NCBI RefSeq assembly: GCF_003315135.1
Contig: NZ_QNRK01000004.1
Span: 120,740 to 184,739, forward strand
Direction of reading: 5' to 3'
Source of the DNA: Roseiarcus fermentans
GTDB taxonomy: Bacteria; Pseudomonadota; Alphaproteobacteria; Rhizobiales; Beijerinckiaceae
DNA length: 64,000 nucleotides
Shown piece after piece: positions 9,958 to 18,891 of the stretch. The notes beneath the pieces were generated by a model. It saw only the letters and a list, made by a program, of their open reading frames with translations. It had not been told where the DNA came from and searched no databases. How positions within the stretch are numbered: position 1 is the first letter of the stretch; the number at the start of each line of letters is the position of its first letter. Made by a program: the position numbers and the translations under genes.

Positions 9958-10415
9958 CAGAGTGCTCCAGCGTTCATGTCGTCACGCGGACGGCGCGGCG
10001 GGCGGTCGCCGCGATCGCCACGGTCCCGGTCGCCGCGGTCGGGCCGGTCGCCGCGCGGCCCCCGCGGGCCGCGGTCGTCGCGGTCGGATTCCTCGCGCTT
10101 GCGCAGCATGGCGGACGGACCGGCCTCGAGCTCGTCGACCCGGATGGTCAGATAGCGGATGACGTCCTCGTTGATGCTGAGCGTGCGCTCGACTTCGACG
10201 ATCGCCGCCGAAGGCGCCGAGATGTTCAGAAGGACGAAATGCGCCTTGCGGTTCTTCTTGATCCGATAGGCGAGCGACTTCAGCCCCCAGGGCTCCACCT
10301 TGGTGATCGCGCCGCCGAGCGAGGCGATTTTCGTCTTGATCTGTTCCGTCAGCGCTTCGACCTGCTGCGGCGTGACGTCCTGGCGCGCCAGGAAAATGTG
10401 CTCGTAAAGAGCCAT
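9957..10415 (-). CDS. rpsF: 30S ribosomal protein S6
   Basis: A 152-residue S6, beginning [14 protein letters not shown] and including the conserved [17 protein letters not shown] core. The C-terminal ~45 residues are an Asp/Arg/Gly-rich tail of DRGDR-type repeats, common in alphaproteobacterial S6. I placed the start at ATG 10415, behind a GAAAGG motif, although the frame stays open 25 codons further upstream; those codons lack family similarity. This is the first gene of the S6-S18-DUF2232-L9 operon. Confidence 0.97.
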   Translation of the reverse strand: MALYEHIFLARQDVTPQQVEALTEQIKTKIASLGGAITKVEPWGLKSLAYRIKKNRKAHFVLLNISAPSAAIVEVERTLSINEDVIRYLTIRVDELEAGPSAMLRKREESDRDDRGPRGPRGDRPDRGDRDRGDRGDRPPRRPRDDMNAGAL

Positions 10416-10726
10416 ATCGTGCCTTTCTTGCGTCTCAGTCGCGTCCCGCGCGGAGCCCTCCGAGCCCGGGAAAGGCTCGAACCGGATCATTCGAAGGCGG
10501 GAACACGGGAAGCCGGGCCTTCAAAGCCCTGCCGCGCGAGGGAACGCGCGACCTTCCGTTCAGCCCCCGGCGGGACGAAACAAGGCGCGTCCCATACACG
10601 CGGGCCGTCCGCGACGCAAGGCGGATTCGACCGGGGACGAGGCGCGCATGCGCGGGAACAAGCCATCGAAGGGCGCGTTGGGCGCGCGTGGGCGCTCGAC
10701 CGCCCGACCCGCAGGAGACTGAACCC
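10416..10726. other. Divergent intergenic region: rpsF leader and yciE/F promoter zone
   Basis: 311 bp with no convincing gene. On the minus strand the rpsF leader can form a hairpin at 10461-10479 (CGAGCC paired with GGCTCG around a TTTCCCG loop). rpsF operons in many bacteria carry an S6:S18-binding leader RNA, but I cannot match the known consensus here by eye. An AGGAG at 10712-10716 serves the plus-strand gene. Confidence 0.4.
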
Positions 10727-11230
10727 ATGGGCCTGTTCACCAAAGACATCGAGACCATCGACGACCTGTTCGCCCATCAGCTGCAGGATATCTACTACGC
10801 AGAGAAAAGAATCGTCGCGGCGCTTCCGGAGATGATCCAGAAGTCGACGACGCCCGAGTTGCGCGAGGCGTTCGAATCGCATCTTCAGGAGACGAAGAAT
10901 CAGATCCTCCGGCTGGAAGAGGTCTTCCGGCTGAACGGAACCGAGCCGAAGGCCGTGGACTGCCCGGCGATCGACGGCATCATCGAGGAGGCCGACGAGG
11001 TCGCCGGCGAGGTGGCCGACAAGGCCGTGCTCGACGCCGCCCTGCTCGCGGCCGGCCAGTCGGTGGAGCATTACGAGATCGCCCGCTACGGGACGCTGAT
11101 CGCCTGGGCGAAGGAGCTCGGAAAGGACGACTGCGCGAGTCTGCTGGCGGAGACCCTGACGGAAGAGGTGGCGGCCGACAAGAAGCTGACCGCGATCGCC
11201 GAGCAGGGCGTCAACCGCGCCGCCGCCTGA
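10727..11230 (+). CDS. YciE/YciF-type ferritin-like protein (DUF892)
   Basis: A 167-residue, mostly helical acidic protein. MGLFTKDIETIDDLFAHQL and the following DIYYAEKRIVAALPEM are typical of the DUF892 (PF05974) ferritin-like family, whose members form dimeric four-helix bundles with Glu/His metal ligands and are often induced by stress. Matching ligand candidates are visible (E28 in YYAEKRI, E48 and H51 in FESHLQE, and VEHYEI late in the protein). The ATG at 10727 is preceded by an AGGAG at a good distance, so the longer reading frame from 10688 is not used. A strong terminator follows 22 bp after the stop. Confidence 0.9.
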   Translation: MGLFTKDIETIDDLFAHQLQDIYYAEKRIVAALPEMIQKSTTPELREAFESHLQETKNQILRLEEVFRLNGTEPKAVDCPAIDGIIEEADEVAGEVADKAVLDAALLAAGQSVEHYEIARYGTLIAWAKELGKDDCASLLAETLTEEVAADKKLTAIAEQGVNRAAA

Positions 11231-11252
11231 GGGTGAAAACGGCGAACGGAAG

Positions 11253-11281
11253 GGGCGGCCGGACCGAGGCCGCCCTTTTTT
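11253..11281 (+). terminator. Rho-independent terminator after the ferritin-like gene
   Basis: GGGCGGCC (11253-11260) pairs perfectly with GGCCGCCC (11268-11275) around a 7-nt loop, followed by six T residues. Confidence 0.92.
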
Positions 11282-11299
11282 CCAAGCAAAGTCAAAAAA

Positions 11300-12601
11300 C
11301 TAGATCCAGCTCTTGAACCAGAGTCGCGCGGCCAGGGACGCCGGCGTGACGCCGATGCCGCCGGCGTACACCGGCAGAAAGAAGGCGAACGCCGCCGCCG
11401 CCCCGATGAGAACCGCCGCCGCGACCACGCGGCGTCGCCGGTCCTCTCCCTGGAAGATCCCGAGCGCCAGCGCCGGGCCGAAGGCGAGGGTCGCGGGAAA
11501 GTAATAGTAGAAGAACTCGAGCCCCTTGGGATCGAGCGCCCACGGCAGGAACTGGGAGAAGAACGCCACCGTCACGATCAGGCCGTCGCGGTCGCGAAAT
11601 CGCAGCCAGCGCGTCAACGCCAGCACGACGGCGGCCTCGCCGAGGACCAGGACGACCGGATTGACGAGGGCGACGATCGCCGACGCCGGCGCGTCCGGAC
11701 CCCAGTTCGGCCCGCGCAGCGCAAAGCTGTACCAGACCGGCCGGCCCATCCAGAGCCAGGTGAACCAGCGGCTCGCGTAAGGGTGCGACGGAGACGAACC
11801 GCTCATGATGTCGCGCATGCGTTCGTGGGACGCGACAAATTCATAAAGATCGCCGGCGCGCACGATCTGCGGCAGATAGGCGACGAAATACGCAGCCAGC
11901 GGAACCGCGATGAAGGCTGCGACCGCGACCGACGGCGACATTCCGGGCCAGGCCGCCTCGGAAAAGAAGTCCGACGGCTTCGGGTCTGAGAATCGGACCC
12001 CCCATGTCCGCAAGAGGCCGATGAGGAGGTAGACGGAGGCGAGCCCGAACAGCAGAAAGAAGCCCGACCACTTGCAGGCGCCGGCGAGGCCGAGGCTCAC
12101 GCCCATCGCGAGCGCGAAGGCGATCGACCGGCTGCGGCTCGTCGCCTTGATGCTGAAGGTGAAGAACGCGAGCGCCAGCGCGCAGAACGCCATGAGAAAG
12201 ATGTCGAGCGTGGCGATGCGCGCCTGAACGAAGACGGCGCCGGCGAAAAACGTCAGGGCCGCCGCCCAGAGCGCGCGCCCGATCTTTCCGGTGAGCCCGA
12301 ATCCCCAGAAGAAGACGGCCGTGACGGTCGCGGCGCCGAAGGCCGCGCTCATTGCGCGCCATCCCGTCGGATTGTCGCCGGCGAGCCACATGCCCAAGGC
12401 GATCAGGAGCTTGCCGAGCGGGGGATGCTCCTGATGCCCCATCGCCGCGCCAGCCAGCCAATCGCGCGCCGTCGGGACGTACCATGTCTCGTCGAACGTC
12501 AGGGTCGCCGGGTCGCCGATATCCGGGAGGAACGCCGCCAGCGAGAGAAGGAACACCGCGGCGGCCGCCGCCGCGAGCCGTTTCCATTGCGTCAATTTCA
12601 T
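11300..12601 (-). CDS. PMT-family (dolichyl-phosphate-mannose type) membrane glycosyltransferase
   Basis: A 433-residue polytopic membrane protein of the GT-C superfamily. The first extracytoplasmic loop has the Asp37-Glu38 pair in LTFDETWYVPTA and a GHQEHPPLGKLLIALG motif, both hallmarks of protein O-mannosyltransferases, which use polyprenyl-phosphate-linked sugar. About ten hydrophobic segments follow. The natural acceptor could be a secreted protein or a glycolipid. I placed the start at ATG 12601 where the signal-anchor helix begins; the open frame upstream is arginine-rich and unlike the family, although no strong ribosome-binding site is visible. The gene is isolated and divergent from the autotransporter gene 400 bp away. 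Confidence 0.85.
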   Translation of the reverse strand: MKLTQWKRLAAAAAAVFLLSLAAFLPDIGDPATLTFDETWYVPTARDWLAGAAMGHQEHPPLGKLLIALGMWLAGDNPTGWRAMSAAFGAATVTAVFFWGFGLTGKIGRALWAAALTFFAGAVFVQARIATLDIFLMAFCALALAFFTFSIKATSRSRSIAFALAMGVSLGLAGACKWSGFFLLFGLASVYLLIGLLRTWGVRFSDPKPSDFFSEAAWPGMSPSVAVAAFIAVPLAAYFVAYLPQIVRAGDLYEFVASHERMRDIMSGSSPSHPYASRWFTWLWMGRPVWYSFALRGPNWGPDAPASAIVALVNPVVLVLGEAAVVLALTRWLRFRDRDGLIVTVAFFSQFLPWALDPKGLEFFYYYFPATLAFGPALALGIFQGEDRRRRVVAAAVLIGAAAAFAFFLPVYAGGIGVTPASLAARLWFKSWI

Positions 12602-13003
12602 ATCGGGCTGCGACCGCTTTCGCCGAGGGAACCGGGTTCTACACGCAGACCGACGGGTCGGCCACCGCGCCCCCGATTCGCCGGGAAGGCCCGGATCCGG
12701 CTCGAAGAACCCTGTCGTCACACCGTCGCGCAGTCGCTTGCGTCAGCGTTCGTTCCCCTCTACAGGTGAGCCATGAGCTTAAGTCGGCCGTTGACGTGCG
12801 AATCGGAGCGGGGAAGCGCTCGAGGCGAGCGGACAACGAGCGAAGGCGATTCCTCGGGGCGCGGCGGCGGCGCTCCGCGACCCCTTCGGCCGAAAACCGC
12901 AGCTGCCGGGTCGACCTTCGCGCCGACGGGGAAGGCCCCGCGCATCGAGTTGGCCGCTGAGGGAAGGCGGCGTTCGGCGCGTGCTTGGTTTTAGGGGAAG
13001 AGC
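12602..13003. other. Intergenic region with no gene seen
   Basis: About 400 bp between divergent genes. Open frames here are arginine/proline-rich and lack ribosome-binding sites. AGGGGAAG just before 13004 is the ribosome-binding site of the autotransporter gene. No clear promoter, repeat or RNA gene was found. Confidence 0.4.
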
Positions 13004-14770
13004 GTGAAAAGACTGGCAATAGCGATCGCCGTGCTCTGGGCGGCCGTAGTGGGCGCGCACGCGGAAGTGAAAGGCACGATGGGCTTTGCCGACATCGGCA
13101 AGCCGCTGGCCGACGGCTCGCCGAACGGCAACATCAACACCGCCACGACATTCACGATCGGTGAACTGTACTCGACGACGTCGGGAACAGGCTTTCTCAC
13201 CGGCATGCCCCACCAGAACCTCGGCTCCGTCACGTTCTCGACGACCTCGGGAACCAGCATGACATTCGGCAACAGCGTCTTCGGGACATTTTCCAGTCTG
13301 GATATCTATCGAGCGGCGGACGAGACCCCCGGTCACGTCGGGTTTTACGTTCTTGGATTGTGGTCTCCCGGCTCCTACGGCGGCATCCCCGCCGGCTCTT
13401 ACGACGCGAGCTTCACGGTCTCGTTCAACCAGAATCCGCCCAGCACGGGGTCGATCGCCGATTCGGGAACGTTCTCGATTCCACCGGCGATTCCGACCCC
13501 GACGCCCACCCCGACCCCGACGCCCACCCCGACCCCCACGCCGACCCCGACGCCGACCCCCACGCCGACGCCGACCCCCACGCCGACTCCGACTCCCGCC
13601 CCGACGTCCCCGCCGCTCCCGAGTTTTCGCCCCGAGGTTCCGGTGTATGTGGCCATGCCGGAGCTTGCCAACATCGTCGGCTTCGCCATGATCGACAACT
13701 TCGATCAGCGCATGCTCGGCGCCCAGGAGCCGCCGTCCGCCGAGCCCTCGCCCACGCTCTGCCTGCCGACCAAGAAATCCGACGCGACCGTCGCGTTGCC
13801 GACCAGGAAGCCGCCCGTGAATTGCGTCTCCCCGGCGGAGTTCGACGCCGCCAGACGGGAAGCGATGGAGCGGCAGATGGAAGCCGTGCGCAAGCGCTTG
13901 TTCTGGGCTCGGGCGATCGGCCTCGCCGGCGATCAGAAGCAGGGCCCGGTCGGGTATTCCTCGAGCAATCCGTTCCTCAACGGCCAGGGTCCCAACTTCA
14001 GCTATGCGCTCGGCGGGTTCGAGGCCGGAATGACGCCCTGGTCGAATGTCGCGCGTGACGGATCGGTCGACAGCGCCGGCGGCTACGTCGGCTATTCCAT
14101 CGCCAACGCCAGCGTGAACTCGGTTTACACGGGGTCGAAGGCCGGCGACGTCTCGATCGACGCCTATTCGCTCGGCGCCTACTGGACCCATGTCGGCGCC
14201 CAGGGCTGGTATGTCGACGCCGTCCTGCAAGGGACCTGGTATGGACAGGTGCAGGGCTCGGCCTTCACCGGCCTCAGCGTCGGCGGCGCCGGGTTCGCGG
14301 CTTCCGTCACCGGCGGGCAGCCGCTGCGCTGGGGGCCCTCCTGGCTGATCGAACCCCAGGCCCAGTTGATCTATCAGGGCGTGCAGCTCGGGTCGGGGAC
14401 AGACCTGTTTGGAACGACGAGTTTCGAACGGACGAACGACCTGCGGGGTCGGCTCGGGATCAAGGCGTCCTATCTGCCATGGAGAGGCGGGGAGCTGGCC
14501 GCGTACGCGGTGACGCTGTGGGCGCGCGCGAGCGTCTGGCACGACTTCGTCCTGAACGCTCCCGCGGCGACTTTCCTGGACTTCGGCGCCTACAATCCGG
14601 TCACCATCGACGGCGCGCTCCAGGGGACCTGGGGCGAACTCGATCTCGGCGCGGACGCCAACGTCAGCCCAACGGTGAATCTCGCCGCCTCCGTCTTCCT
14701 GTATCGATCGATAGACGGCGCCTCCTCGTCGGCGATCGGCGGGCGTCTGAGCGCCAAAGTCGAGTTCTGA
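13004..14770 (+). CDS. Autotransporter with short passenger domain and Pro-Thr stalk
   Basis: A 588-residue type Va secretion protein. Residues 1-20 are a signal peptide ending in AHA. Residues 22-160 form the passenger, homologous to the PEPxxWA protein 600 bp downstream. Residues 164-199 are an almost pure Pro-Thr repeat forming a stalk. Residues 206-245 ([19 protein letters not shown]) match the junction sequence typical of pertactin-like autotransporters. From about residue 308 to the end is a beta-barrel with alternating aromatic strands and a final Phe. Start is GTG at 13004, preceded by AGGGGAAG. The passenger has no recognised enzymatic motif. It is expected in the outer membrane with the small domain displayed at the surface. 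Confidence 0.85.
   Translation: MKRLAIAIAVLWAAVVGAHAEVKGTMGFADIGKPLADGSPNGNINTATTFTIGELYSTTSGTGFLTGMPHQNLGSVTFSTTSGTSMTFGNSVFGTFSSLDIYRAADETPGHVGFYVLGLWSPGSYGGIPAGSYDASFTVSFNQNPPSTGSIADSGTFSIPPAIPTPTPTPTPTPTPTPTPTPTPTPTPTPTPTPTPTPAPTSPPLPSFRPEVPVYVAMPELANIVGFAMIDNFDQRMLGAQEPPSAEPSPTLCLPTKKSDATVALPTRKPPVNCVSPAEFDAARREAMERQMEAVRKRLFWARAIGLAGDQKQGPVGYSSSNPFLNGQGPNFSYALGGFEAGMTPWSNVARDGSVDSAGGYVGYSIANASVNSVYTGSKAGDVSIDAYSLGAYWTHVGAQGWYVDAVLQGTWYGQVQGSAFTGLSVGGAGFAASVTGGQPLRWGPSWLIEPQAQLIYQGVQLGSGTDLFGTTSFERTNDLRGRLGIKASYLPWRGGELAAYAVTLWARASVWHDFVLNAPAATFLDFGAYNPVTIDGALQGTWGELDLGADANVSPTVNLAASVFLYRSIDGASSSAIGGRLSAKVEF
13493..13600 (+). repeat. Hexanucleotide tandem repeat encoding the Pro-Thr stalk
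   Basis: Eighteen Pro-Thr dipeptides (the last Pro-Ala) are encoded by alternating CCG/CCC and ACC/ACG codons. The repeat is imperfect at third positions but constant in the 6-bp period, so copy number may vary between strains and change stalk length without shifting the frame. Confidence 0.85.
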
Positions 14771-15277
14771 CCGGCGGGGCAGGGCCGGCGCCGCGACCGA
14801 CGGAACACGATCGCCGGGAGCGCATGCGCGACCGCCGCCCTTCGGAGGTCCGCGTTTCCCGGTCTCGGCCCGGATCGCGCAGTTCAAATAAAGCGATATT
14901 CGATCGTTAGTATAAAATATCGACACGGGTCGATCGATAAAGGCCTTCATCAAGACGGGGCGCGGACCCGCAAGAGTCGTTCGCCACAAGTCCTACCGTC
15001 ATCGGGCGCGAGACTCTCGACGTCCTGCGCGCAACGCCCGGACGCTCCGTGTTCGCGGCCACGAGGCGATGCTTGCCGGATGGAGCGAAGAACGCTGATG
15101 CAAACCTCTTGCTCGCCTTCGCCAGCGCAACCAGAAGACGCCTGCTTTTCCTGACAGTCGACTGGCGTCGACGTTGGTTGTCACGACAACGACCGGCCCC
15201 GGCAGGCATTGCGGACGGACCCGACACAATTCTGCCTGCCCCCGAGCATGCGCCCTGTCAAATTTTCTGGACAAATG
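14771..15277. other. Intergenic region upstream of the PEPxxWA gene, no gene supported
   Basis: About 500 bp. A short AT-rich patch near 14885-14945 contains an inverted repeat (CGATATT at 14894-14900 and AATATCG at 14916-14922). Open frames on the minus strand (for example 14907-15227) are arginine-rich with no recognisable motif, and I do not accept them as genes. Confidence 0.4.
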
Positions 15278-15306
15278 TTGACATGCGATGTGAGGCACGA
15301 TAGTAC
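15278..15306 (+). promoter_or_regulatory. Probable sigma-70 type promoter of the PEPxxWA protein gene
   Basis: TTGACA at 15278-15283 is a perfect -35 box. With a 17-bp spacer the -10 position reads TAGTAC (15301-15306), a weaker match. It lies about 65 bp before the chosen start codon. Confidence 0.5.
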
Positions 15307-15369
15307 AGCGTCAACAAGAACGCGCAGGGAACGTGCGTTTCCTGGAGTTTTGCGTTGAAGGGTACGCCA

Positions 15370-15966
15370 ATGTCACCGAATCTGAAGTCTGTGGCCCTCG
15401 CGGTCGGGCTGCTGGCCGGCGGGTGCGCCGGCGCCGAGGCAAGCGTGATCGGCTCCCAGGGCTTCGCCGATATCGGGACGACCCTGGCCGACGGCTTGCC
15501 GGACGGCGACATCAATACCGCCACGTCGTTCACGATCGGAGAGCTGATTACGAACCAATCGAACGACGGCGTTCTGACGGGAATGCCTATGCAGGATTTC
15601 GGCGCCGTTTCCTTCTCAACGACGTCGGGAACCAGCCTGACATTCGGCAACGCCGTTTTCGGCACGTTCCAGAGCACGTCGATCTCCGCAGGAGCGGCGG
15701 ATCCCGACATCGTCTATTACACGGCCGACGGCGTCTGGACGCCCGGCTCCCAGGGCGGCGTGACCGACATGCGCCTGGCGAGTTTTGCGTTTTCGCTCAC
15801 CCGCACCGTGAGCGCGAACGCGGGCTCGCTGTCCTGGTCGGGAACCTTCGCCGTTACCGACATTGCTGTTCCGGAGCCCTCGACCTGGGCAATGATGCTC
15901 GCCGGCCTTGTCGGCCTCGGGATCGCCGGTTCCGTCTCGCGGAAGCGGACCGCCGTCGCCGCGTAA
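15370..15966 (+). CDS. PEPxxWA-CTERM protein sharing the autotransporter's passenger domain
   Basis: A 198-residue exported protein. Residues 1-24 are a signal peptide (SVALAVGLLAGGCAGAEA). The central domain repeats the passenger of the upstream autotransporter, with shared [30 protein letters not shown] and VFGTF blocks; a hand count gives 53 identities in 78 aligned positions. The C-terminus is a textbook PEPxxWA-CTERM signal: VPEPSTWAMMLAGLVGLG, a short membrane helix, then an Arg/Lys cluster. Such signals are normally processed by an exosortase, none of which is present in this window. ATG 15370 is chosen because AAGGG lies 8 nt before it; a TTG five codons upstream is an alternative. 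Confidence 0.85.
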   Translation: MSPNLKSVALAVGLLAGGCAGAEASVIGSQGFADIGTTLADGLPDGDINTATSFTIGELITNQSNDGVLTGMPMQDFGAVSFSTTSGTSLTFGNAVFGTFQSTSISAGAADPDIVYYTADGVWTPGSQGGVTDMRLASFAFSLTRTVSANAGSLSWSGTFAVTDIAVPEPSTWAMMLAGLVGLGIAGSVSRKRTAVAA

Positions 15967-16179
15967 CGGTCTCCGTCAGCAGCAGGTCGGGACCGGTCGC
16001 AGGCGTCCCATGCGGGCGTCGCCGTGGTTGTCGCCGCAGTCAGCCCGGTCGGTGATCGCGTCCGCAGCGCTGCCGGGGCTCTGGCCCGGCGACAAGAATT
16101 CGTCGTAAACAATTGAAAAGGCTTACCCTTCCCCAGCCTCCGCCGGGGAAGGGCGCGCCATTACGCGGGCGCGGTCCTG

Positions 16180-17907
16180 TTACCGCCGCCGCTCCCAGCC
16201 GCGGCGCGACGCCTCCGAATGACCTTCGGGGTCGCCGGACCAGCCGCCGTGTCCACGGGACGAGCCGCGATCGCTATCCTCGTCGTGCCGGCCGCCGCCG
16301 CGGCTGTGGCTCTCCTCGCCGCGGCCGGAAGCGCGGCGCTCGTCCGACTCGTAGCGGGCGGCGCGCTCGCGATAGCGGCCGTCGTCGTCGTCACGGCGCT
16401 GCGAGCGATGCCCTTCCTCCCAGCCGCGGCGCGCGGCCTCGGAATGGCCCTCGGAATCGCCGCGCCAGCCGCTGCGACCGTGGTCTGAGTTTTCCCAACC
16501 GCGGCGCGAGGCTTCGGAATGGCCCTCGCGATCGCCGTACCAGCCGCTGCGGCCGTGGTCTGAGTTTTCCCAACCGCGGCGCGACGCTTCGGAATGGGCC
16601 TCGCGGTCGCCGAACCAGCCGCTGCGACCGTGGTCTGAGTTTTCCCAACCGCGGCGCGACGCTTCGGAATGGCCTTCGCGATCGCCGAACCAGCCGCCGC
16701 GGCTGCGGTCCTGGCCGCTCTGGCCGCGCTCGCGCGAACCGTAGCGCTCGTCCTCGTCGGAGTCCCGCTGCGAGGACATGCGGCGGCTCCCGCCGTTGTC
16801 ATCCTCGTACCGGCCGTGCGAGCGGCGGTCGTCGTCGCTGACGAAGCGGCCGCTTTCATCCCGCTGCGGCATGCCGCCACGATGGTCGCCGCCCTGACCG
16901 CGCTCGCGCGAGCCGTACCGCTCCTCGTCGGAGTCCCGCTGCGACGACATGGAGCGGCCGCGGCCGTTGTCGTCCTCGCGCCGGCCGTACGAGCGACGGT
17001 CGTCGTCGCTGACGAAGCGGCCGCCTTCATCTCGCTGCGGCGTGCCGCTGCTGCGATAGCCTCCGCCGCGCCCCTGGTCCCGATCGTCCTCGGGCAGGAA
17101 CCGACCTTGCTCGTCGCGGTCGCGGCCGCCGCCCTGTGAAGAATATCTCGGCATAGTACGCTCCCGTTCGCTCTGCTGGCGCTCCTCGTGAACGGAGAGG
17201 CGCCGTGGCGCCAGCAATTGGATTGCCTCTCCGATGGACGTGTCGTCGAGCCGCGCGAACTGCTGTTTCGCCCGTTCGTAGCGTCGTTCGATCTGCTGCA
17301 AGGGCAGGCGGCCAGAGGCGAGCGCCGCTTCGACCGCCTCGCGGACGCCGGCTTCCGCTCGCCGCCCGGCCTGCGCCAGGGCCGAGTACTGTTCGGCCAG
17401 CGCCTCGAGCGCGGCCTTCTCGCCGCCCCGCGGACCCCGGTCGAGCAGATTGGCGAGCAGCAGATTCAAAAGGTCCTTGCGGATCTCGATCTCCGTGATC
17501 GCCTCCGCCGCCTCGCCGTGGCCGCCGGCGCTGAAAAGCACCTCCCGCTCGACGAGCGTGTGCGGAAGCCAGGCCGCGGCGAATTCCTTCGCGATCGCCA
17601 GCGGTTCCGCGGACGCACCGCTGCGCTTGTCGAGGATCGCCCGCAGCGCCTTGTGCTGGGTCGTCATCCGCTCGGCATAAGCGGCAAACGACGCCTCTCC
17701 CGGCGACGCGGTCTTCGCGCCGTCAGTTGCTTCCTTGCCGTTGTTCGCGTCCTTGCCGTCCCTGGCGCCCTCGACGCCCTTGCTTTCGCCAGAGGGCTCG
17801 GCGGGGCTGGCCGAGGTCGTCTCGGTCGCCCCGGACGACTCCGTTTTCCCTGCTGCGGACGTTGCTCTTTCCGATTCGCCTGAAGACTTGTCGCCCGGTC
17901 TCGCCAT
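16180..17907 (-). CDS. Hemerythrin-like domain protein with long GW-repeat tail
   Basis: A 575-residue protein in two unlike parts. The N-terminus is Ser/Glu/Lys-rich, then residues ~70-250 form a helical hemerythrin-like domain with His candidates in MTTQHKALRAIL and LPHTLVEREVLF, suggesting di-iron or oxygen/nitric oxide sensing. From about residue 252 it becomes an extremely hydrophilic Arg/Asp/Ser/Gly region with repeats of GWFGDREGHSEASRRGWE. The latter resembles stress-associated hydrophilic proteins of Rhizobiales. ATG 17907 has a GAGGAG 7 nt upstream. An in-frame ATG at 17154 with its own ribosome-binding site may produce the tail alone. It is transcribed away from the SDR gene 207 bp upstream. 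Confidence 0.75.
   Translation of the reverse strand: MARPGDKSSGESERATSAAGKTESSGATETTSASPAEPSGESKGVEGARDGKDANNGKEATDGAKTASPGEASFAAYAERMTTQHKALRAILDKRSGASAEPLAIAKEFAAAWLPHTLVEREVLFSAGGHGEAAEAITEIEIRKDLLNLLLANLLDRGPRGGEKAALEALAEQYSALAQAGRRAEAGVREAVEAALASGRLPLQQIERRYERAKQQFARLDDTSIGEAIQLLAPRRLSVHEERQQSERERTMPRYSSQGGGRDRDEQGRFLPEDDRDQGRGGGYRSSGTPQRDEGGRFVSDDDRRSYGRREDDNGRGRSMSSQRDSDEERYGSRERGQGGDHRGGMPQRDESGRFVSDDDRRSHGRYEDDNGGSRRMSSQRDSDEDERYGSRERGQSGQDRSRGGWFGDREGHSEASRRGWENSDHGRSGWFGDREAHSEASRRGWENSDHGRSGWYGDREGHSEASRRGWENSDHGRSGWRGDSEGHSEAARRGWEEGHRSQRRDDDDGRYRERAARYESDERRASGRGEESHSRGGGRHDEDSDRGSSRGHGGWSGDPEGHSEASRRGWERRR
16192..16720 (-). repeat. 75-bp tandem repeats encoding 25-residue GW units
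   Basis: Four tandem copies between about 16430 and 16720, plus a fifth copy at the very C-terminus near 16195-16255. The DNA phrase TGAGTTTTCCCAACCGCGG recurs every 75 bp. Each unit encodes a Gly-Trp pair, an acidic-basic GDREGHSEA stretch and RRGWE. Confidence 0.85.
17154..17165 (-). promoter_or_regulatory. Internal ribosome-binding site and in-frame ATG in the hemerythrin gene
   Basis: On the minus strand GGGAG (17161-17165) precedes an in-frame ATG (17152-17154) by 6 nt. The product from this start would be 324 residues beginning MPRYSSQGGGRDRDEQGRF, which reads like the natural N-terminus of the stand-alone hydrophilic stress protein family. This may therefore be a fused gene that retains both starts. 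Confidence 0.5.
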
Positions 17908-18114
17908 GCGCGCGCTCCTCGATGGATGTCGCGCTTCCAACGTCGGCTGCCGCGGGCTGTTCCCAGGAAATTGCAATTCCGGTCGCGTCGGGGCCTTGCC
18001 GGGGGTCAATACGCGGCGATCCGGCCCAATTCGGCGGCCGGCGCGGCGAAACGGGGCCGCTTTCCATCCAGCGGGCAGGACGCGGTCGCTGACCGCGTCC
18101 GCCGCGATCCGCGG

Positions 18115-18891
18115 CTACAGGGGCGCGGGGGCGCGGAACGACAGCAGCGAATCCGTCGGGAAGTCGTACAATTTGCCCGTTTCCGTCCAATCGGGCGAGC
18201 AGATCTCGACGATCTTCGGCGCGAGGTCGTGGGGCGGGCGCAGGGTCTGGGGATCCTCGCCCGGCATCGCCTTGGCGCGCATCAGCGTGCGCAGCGGCCC
18301 GGGATTGACGAGCATGACGCGGACGTTCGAGGTGTTGAGGGTCTCGGCGGCGTAGGTTCGCGCGATTGCATCGAGCGCCGCCTTGGACATGGCGTAGGGG
18401 CCCCAATAGGCGCGCAGGTCGGCGCGCGACGCGACGCCCGAGGTGATGAACGCCGCCCGTCCCGCGGCCGAGGCGCGCAGCAGCGGATCGAGCGACCGGA
18501 TCAGGCGCCAGTTGGCGGTGACGTTGACGGCGAGAACGTCGTCCCACTCCTTCGGATCGACATGGTGCAGAGGCGAAAGGGTCCCGAGCACGCCGGCGTT
18601 GCCGACCAGCGCGTCGAGCCGGCCCCAGCGGCGGTAGAGCGCCTCGCCGAGGCGGTCGAGCGCGGCATGATCGCGCAGGTCGAGCGGAACCAGCGTCGCC
18701 GGGCTGTCGTCGTCGGGACGGAGCGCGCGGATCTCGTCGTCCAGGTCCTCGAGCGCGCCCTGGGTGCGGGCGAGCGCGACGACATGGGCGCCTGCGCGCG
18801 CGAACGCGAGCGCAGCCGCCCGGCCGATGCCGCGCGACGCGCCGGTCACCAGCACGATGCGGGATTTCTCTTGCTGCGACGGCGCGTTCAT
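18115..18891 (-). CDS. Short-chain dehydrogenase/reductase
   Basis: A 258-residue classical SDR with a Rossmann fold. The cofactor motif TGASRGIG lies near residue 18, NAGV follows in the middle, and the catalytic Ser and YAMSK (Tyr-x-x-x-Lys) motif are in order. Substrate unknown. I placed the start at ATG 18891, five bases after AAGGAG; the GTG two codons upstream would overlap the ribosome-binding site. It stands upstream of the hemerythrin-like gene on the same strand. Confidence 0.9.
   Translation of the reverse strand: MNAPSQQEKSRIVLVTGASRGIGRAAALAFARAGAHVVALARTQGALEDLDDEIRALRPDDDSPATLVPLDLRDHAALDRLGEALYRRWGRLDALVGNAGVLGTLSPLHHVDPKEWDDVLAVNVTANWRLIRSLDPLLRASAAGRAAFITSGVASRADLRAYWGPYAMSKAALDAIARTYAAETLNTSNVRVMLVNPGPLRTLMRAKAMPGEDPQTLRPPHDLAPKIVEICSPDWTETGKLYDFPTDSLLSFRAPAPL

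Noticed and set aside
13495-13600. Short tandem repeats that could look like a CRISPR or satellite
   Set aside because: The repeat is a coding Pro-Thr stalk with a 6-bp period and no spacers.
14907-15227. A 106-codon minus-strand frame between the autotransporter and PEPxxWA genes
   Set aside because: Basic, low-complexity translation with no recognisable family or ribosome-binding site.
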